From Bacteroidales bacterium UBA1181 (GTDB lineage Bacteria > Bacteroidota > Bacteroidia > Bacteroidales > Paludibacteraceae), in contig DBYR01000038.1 of NCBI GenBank assembly GCA_002310215.1, positions 24,908 through 88,907 on the forward strand: a stretch of 64,000 nt of DNA. The letters run 5' to 3'. Position 1 is the stretch's first letter. The number at the start of each line of letters is the position of its first letter. The notes beneath the pieces are model-generated. The model was not told the DNA's origin. It was given only the letters and a program-made list of their open reading frames with translations, and searched no databases. The translations under genes were made by a program, and so were the position numbers. Shown in pieces: positions 60,568 to 64,000 of this stretch.

Positions 60568-61977
60568 CTACTCGAAGTAGCTGGAGCCATCGAAGCAATG
60601 CGTGCAGACCTGCTCTTTCGGCAAGCCGATCGCCTCGACGAGATCCTCCACCGTGCAGAAACGGAGGGAAGTGAGGTTGAAAGTGGAGCGGATATCCTCG
60701 ACCATCTTCTTGTACTCAGGGGAATCTGTTGTCTGATATTTCTCCAAATTCTTTTTATGGTCACCCTCGAATTTTTGTATGATACGTCTCGTGATGAGAT
60801 CCAATTCACTGTTCTTAGACGCGAAGTTGAGGAATTCGCAAGGGTAAATCAACGGCGGGCAGGAGATGCGCATGTGAACCTCCTTGGCACCGTAACCATA
60901 CAATGCGCCCACGTTGTCGGACAATTGGGTGCCACGTACGATGGAGTCGTCGCAGAAAATCACGCGACTACCATTCAGCAACTGCTTGTTCGGTATAAGT
61001 TTCATCTTAGCGACCAACTTACGTCTCTCCTGTGTGGCAGGGGTGAAGCTACGAGGCCAAGTCGGCGTGTACTTAATCAACGCCCTTTTGTAAGGGATAC
61101 CGCTACCGTTGGAGTAACCGATGGCGAAACCGATACCCGAGTCCGGCACAGCCGCCACGTAATCCGCATCACATTTATCCTTCTTACCCATCAGGCAACC
61201 AGCCGCATGGCGGGCGAAGTCGACGTTCTTATCCTCATACGTGCTGACCGGATAACCGTAGTACACCCACAAGAAGGAGCACACCTGCATCTTTCTCCCT
61301 GGCGCACGCAACTGCTCATAATGGTCGGCAAAGACTTGGACAATCTCGCCAGGTCCCACATTATAGCAAGGCTCATAACCCAAATTGTGGAATGCGCATG
61401 ATTCGCAGGAAATCGCATAGCCGTCCTCGCCCTTTGCGATAATGACAGGCAGACGACCCAGTTTATCCCTGCCAACGATGATGCCATTCTCCGTCAAAAG
61501 CATGATGGTGCAGGAGCCTTTGATTTTCCTATAAACGTTCTCGATACCCTCCTTGAAGGAATCCGCATCAGAGATAAGCAAGGCGATCAACTCCGTCTGG
61601 TTGATTTTACCGGAACTCATCTCCGAGAAAGGCATCTTCTTGTCCAGCAACTCTTGTCCTAATTCCTCGAGGTTGTTAATGCAAGCGATCGTGGCGATAG
61701 CGAAACGACCCAAATGCGAGTTGATCAATATCGGCTGAGCGTCCGTATCGCTGATGACGCCGATGCCCGCATTTCCCTTGAATTTAGGCAGGTTAGGCTC
61801 GAACTTCGTGCGGAAATAGGAGTTCTCGAGATTATGTATGCTTCGAGTGAACCCGATCTCCTCATCATAGATAGCCATACCACCACGTTTAGTCCCCAAA
61901 TGCGAGTTGTAATCCGTCCCGTAGAAAAGGTCCATCAGACAACTACTTTTTTTGACTGTACCAAAAAAACCGCCCAT
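60568..61977 (-). CDS. PurF-like amidophosphoribosyltransferase lacking the N-terminal cysteine
   Basis: 469 residues of an Ntn-type glutaminase domain joined to a phosphoribosyltransferase domain. True PurF is processed to expose a catalytic Cys1; here the sequence begins MGGFFGTVKKSSC and the position after Met is Gly, so no nucleophile is available for glutamine hydrolysis. The PRPP-binding motif is intact (VIFCDDSIVRGTQ; Asp343-Asp344). It therefore is probably a PurF paralogue using ammonia or another amine, or a regulatory relative. It is two bases after the exonuclease gene. Confidence 0.88.
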   Translation of the reverse strand: MGGFFGTVKKSSCLMDLFYGTDYNSHLGTKRGGMAIYDEEIGFTRSIHNLENSYFRTKFEPNLPKFKGNAGIGVISDTDAQPILINSHLGRFAIATIACINNLEELGQELLDKKMPFSEMSSGKINQTELIALLISDADSFKEGIENVYRKIKGSCTIMLLTENGIIVGRDKLGRLPVIIAKGEDGYAISCESCAFHNLGYEPCYNVGPGEIVQVFADHYEQLRAPGRKMQVCSFLWVYYGYPVSTYEDKNVDFARHAAGCLMGKKDKCDADYVAAVPDSGIGFAIGYSNGSGIPYKRALIKYTPTWPRSFTPATQERRKLVAKMKLIPNKQLLNGSRVIFCDDSIVRGTQLSDNVGALYGYGAKEVHMRISCPPLIYPCEFLNFASKNSELDLITRRIIQKFEGDHKKNLEKYQTTDSPEYKKMVEDIRSTFNLTSLRFCTVEDLVEAIGLPKEQVCTHCFDGSSYFE

Positions 61978-61979
61978 GT

Positions 61980-62591
61980 TTATTTATTGTTTAGATTTTT
62001 AAATGATTCTTTTTTCTGTTCCAACTCCTCATAGATTCGCAGAGCCGCCCAAGCATCCAAAGCCGCATAATGCTTTTGCTTGTCCGTGAGGAAATCCGCT
62101 TCCCAATTGGTGAGGCGTTGCGCTTTGGAGATGCGCATATTGAAAATGATCGCGTATATTTTCGAAAGGCTATTGTCCTCGATGCCAAAGCCTTTCACGT
62201 AAGATTGCAGATCCACGAAACCTGCAGGAGAGAAATCCATCTGTTTCTTGATGGCATGGAAATCGTCCTTCAGGGAGAGTCCTATTTTCAGGATGCTTTC
62301 TTCCTCGAATAGAGGTTTCAGGATGGGCAGGCAATTGTTATCCTTCAATCTGAAAAGGAAACAGACCTTCTCCGTGGATATCTGCACCAAGCAAACCGCA
62401 TTACTCTTCCCCTTGGAGAAAGAGGGTTTCGTCTCCGTGTCGAATCCCAAAACATTCTCCTTCATAAGAGCGGCGACCGCCTTTTTCGCCTCCCTGTCCC
62501 CTTGGATAACGACGATCGATCCCTCGAACTGTGCGGGTTGCAACTGTGCGAGTTCCGTCTTCTCAATCGTTGGTCTAAACATCTCAGTCAT
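61980..62591 (-). CDS. 3'-5' exonuclease, RNase D-like DEDDy domain
   Basis: 203 residues of one DnaQ-like nuclease domain. The acidic residues are Asp51 and Glu53 in LGFDTETKPSF, an Asp in the IGLSLKDDFHAIKK helix and the last Asp in YAALDAWAALRIYEEL with its Tyr (Y-x-x-x-D). It lacks the HRDC domains of full RNase D. It may trim RNA or DNA 3' ends; which one is unknown. Its start overlaps the DUF5063 stop by 8 bases. Confidence 0.92.
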   Translation of the reverse strand: MTEMFRPTIEKTELAQLQPAQFEGSIVVIQGDREAKKAVAALMKENVLGFDTETKPSFSKGKSNAVCLVQISTEKVCFLFRLKDNNCLPILKPLFEEESILKIGLSLKDDFHAIKKQMDFSPAGFVDLQSYVKGFGIEDNSLSKIYAIIFNMRISKAQRLTNWEADFLTDKQKHYAALDAWAALRIYEELEQKKESFKNLNNK

Positions 62592-63183
62592 TGAAAAAAT
62601 CTACTTCTCCCCGTTCATCATCGAAGACCTCCCCTTCGGATTCGTCGGACAAGTCTTCGTCGCTATATAAAACATTATGAATGGCCCTCAGCGCATTGAG
62701 CGCCGATTGTCCCCAATAGTTCCTGAATTCGTCTACGCAAGTAATCAGCGAGTCGTTCATGATGGCGAGGTCCGCCGACTGGAAGTTGCCTATCATGTCC
62801 CGCAATTGTTGGTACACATCAGCCAAATTTTCCGAAATGCTCGCCACGATCGGCGTGTCACTGTATTTCATATCCTCTTGGAAGACCTCTAGATATTCGT
62901 CATGCTCGCCCACGATGGCCTGTATTTGCGCACGCACCGCATCATACTGACGCTCAGATACGTACGTCGTCAAATCAGAGATAGAGCAGGTGTCCATATC
63001 AGGCACCAAAGACATCTTTAGATAAAGCAGGGGTAATAGCTTGGACATTTTGTCCAGGAACACCCGTTCGCCCATGCCGCCACATCGCTCGATGAAAGAG
63101 CAGTACTCTGCGGCTACGGTAACGAACTCTATCGTGTTCTTATCGTAGACTGGATGTTGTGGATATTCTTCGCTAACGCTCAT
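62584..63183 (-). CDS. DUF5063 family protein
   Basis: 199 residues, mostly helical and acidic, starting MSVSEEYPQHPVYDKNTIEFVTVAAEYCSF. The family DUF5063 occurs in Bacteroidota next to 3'-5' exonuclease genes; function is unknown. The tail is strongly acidic (DEDLSDESEGEVFDDERGEVDFFND). It leads the DUF5063-exonuclease-PurF-like operon. Confidence 0.85.
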   Translation of the reverse strand: MSVSEEYPQHPVYDKNTIEFVTVAAEYCSFIERCGGMGERVFLDKMSKLLPLLYLKMSLVPDMDTCSISDLTTYVSERQYDAVRAQIQAIVGEHDEYLEVFQEDMKYSDTPIVASISENLADVYQQLRDMIGNFQSADLAIMNDSLITCVDEFRNYWGQSALNALRAIHNVLYSDEDLSDESEGEVFDDERGEVDFFND

Positions 63184-63200
63184 CTCTCACAATTTTGTCG

Positions 63201-63208
63201 CAAAGTTA
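63201..63208 (-). promoter_or_regulatory. Candidate -7 element of the DUF5063 operon
   Basis: Minus strand TAACTTTGC matches TAnnTTTG, 17 bases before the ATG; the leader would be short. No TTTG at -33. Confidence 0.5.
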
Positions 63209-63396
63209 TAATTTTTTAGATTTCGAGGGAGGATTTATCCCTGCTTTTTCTCCACAATCGGACCGAATATCTTCCACAAACATCCACTTCCGAAAACCCA
63301 AAGGCCTTTCCTACACGCCATTCCATTAGCACTCCGCATCATTTAAAACATAAAGATTTATGCGGTAATTATTATCTGTAAAAAAGGAGGCGGTTT

Positions 63397-63428
63397 TTTG
63401 TTTTTTTTACTCATATCATCTATCTTTG
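63397..63428 (+). promoter_or_regulatory. Perfect promoter before the 43-codon gene
   Basis: TTTG at 63397-63400, a 20-base spacer, then TATCTTTG at 63421-63428. Both boxes match perfectly, 25 bases before the ATG at 63454. Confidence 0.8.
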
Positions 63429-63453
63429 AATAATTATCTATAAAAAATACATC

Positions 63454-63585
63454 ATGAAACATACAATCGCAAGAAAAAAATGCCAAGCCCTCCTTTTGTT
63501 AGGGTGCCTCGTTTTCCCCTTTTCCCATGTAATGTCACAGGACAGACCGGTTCGATTCGAAAAGGGAGATTTCAATTTTGAATAA
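63454..63585 (+). CDS. Short secreted peptide or truncated exported protein
   Basis: 43 codons: ATG at 63454, TAA at 63583-63585. Residues 1-29 form a good signal peptide (basic start, CQALLLLGCLVFPFSHVMSQ), leaving only 14 residues after cleavage. A perfect promoter precedes it. Normal secreted proteins do not stop there, so it is either a tiny exported peptide or the N-terminal stump of a gene broken by a mutation or by insertion of the AT-rich sequence that follows. Confidence 0.5.
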   Translation: MKHTIARKKCQALLLLGCLVFPFSHVMSQDRPVRFEKGDFNFE

Positions 63586-64000
63586 AGAAAGACTTTCCAC
63601 ATCCCCATTTGCCCTTTAGCATGACAGCATATCGAGGATCTGGATTATCCATGTATGTAAATAAATATTATAATATGTTTTCGTTCATATTATTGATTAT
63701 TTTCATTTGGCACTATATCTATTCTAAACCTGAAATAGCAGAGAACTTTTCACATTTCATTCCAATAATACACGCATTTCCTTATTACTATCATTGGGGC
63801 ATTCTTATTCTCTTGAATCATAAAAAATCAAATTTACTCTTTGTTGGGTAATTACAATTCATATTAAGCGACAAACAATCGTGGGACAATAAATCCTTAA
63901 TTCCGCAACACTATAATTTAACTTTATTTATAAGTTCCTGAGCAACAAAAAGTTGCCCAGGATTTTGCCATGTCAGAATTTTCACTTATCTTAGTGTTGC
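63586..64000 (+). other. AT-rich right edge with one doubtful small frame
   Basis: Very AT-rich sequence. A 76-codon frame from the ATG at 63621 (or from a TTG at 63609) to 63851 predicts one membrane helix (MFSFILLIIFIWHYIY), but its Tyr/Ile/Phe bias is what AT-rich non-coding sequence would give. It has no recognisable promoter. It could be a decayed remnant. The end is taken up by nested inverted repeats. Confidence 0.3.
63905..64000. repeat. Nested inverted repeats at the right edge
   Basis: GCAACACTA (63905-63913) is the exact reverse complement of TAGTGTTGC (63992-64000). Inside lies CCTG-A-GCAAC-AAAAA-GTTGC-C-CAGG (63937-63961), an inner stem with one mismatch. This could be the end of an insertion element that starts here, or a structured RNA; the window stops before it can be decided. 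Confidence 0.5.

Noticed and set aside
1..64000. CRISPR array, prophage, integrative element or antiviral island
   Set aside because: No regularly spaced repeats, integrase, phage structural gene or restriction gene is visible; nearly all genes are ordinary chromosomal ones.

Overview
This window is a stretch of core chromosome from a member of the Bacteroidota, most likely order Bacteroidales; I cannot place it to genus from sequence alone. The evidence is a type IX secretion sortase (PorU), two giant secreted proteins ending in type B (CHU_C/gliding-type) sorting domains, a periplasmic-propeller (two-component-type) sensor, the exbB-DUF-exbD-exbD cluster, Bacteroidales families (DUF4293, DUF4834, DUF5063, the BT_3928 family), almost no Shine-Dalgarno sequences, and many promoters of the Bacteroidota form TTTG-N19/20-TAnnTTTG. 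There are two tRNAs (Asp-GTC, Ser-GGA), no rRNA, no CRISPR array, no prophage and no intact insertion sequence.

Layout. 1-8.3 kb: a sensor running off the left edge, an ECF sigma factor, fmt-nadK, rpmE (type B L31), then rightward a secreted cyclophilin and glycyl-tRNA synthetase. 8.3-15.5 kb: a 2269-residue secreted HYR-like repeat protein. 15.5-20 kb: UPF1-like helicase, rhomboid protease, glyA, tRNA-Asp. 20-26.7 kb (rightward): tatD, a fumarylacetoacetate-hydrolase-family enzyme, porU, then a Crp/Fnr regulator coupled to tyrA. 26.9-30.2 kb (leftward): ExbB/ExbD energy-transduction operon directly behind tRNA-Ser, and an HD hydrolase. 30.3-35.7 kb: transketolase and the rplM-rpsI-rpsB-tsf operon. 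35.8-39.8 kb: hisI-ftsE-metF-DUF4834-gpmI. 39.9-42.9 kb: a candidate small RNA, then a rightward three-gene CreD cassette (membrane protein, winged-helix regulator, CreD).

43-49.3 kb (leftward): UvrD-family helicase, dprA, a small membrane protein, an aminotransferase, a GNAT enzyme, DUF4293 and an orphan indolepyruvate oxidoreductase beta subunit. 49.5-55.4 kb: a 1373-residue secreted repeat protein with a small membrane-anchored partner, an epimerase and a small basic protein. 55.4-63.2 kb: cca, a lipoprotein/DoxX-thioredoxin/hisA operon, a GH13 amylase, and a DUF5063/3'-5' exonuclease/PurF-like operon. 63.2-64 kb: a perfect promoter driving only 43 codons with a signal peptide, followed by AT-rich sequence with nested inverted repeats.

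How the genes fit together. PorU is the surface sortase that would process the two giant CHU_C proteins. The clearest regulatory structure is the CreD cassette: a small winged-helix regulator lies between two nearly identical palindromes (ACTTTG-N5-CAAAGT), one over the promoter of the cassette and one in front of creD. A second likely autoregulatory site, ATGTT-N4-AACAT, precedes the Crp/Fnr gene. Other oddities are a PurF paralogue without its catalytic cysteine, a HisI without the usual HisE half, an IorB without IorA, and a structured, terminator-ended leftward transcript candidate upstream of hisI.
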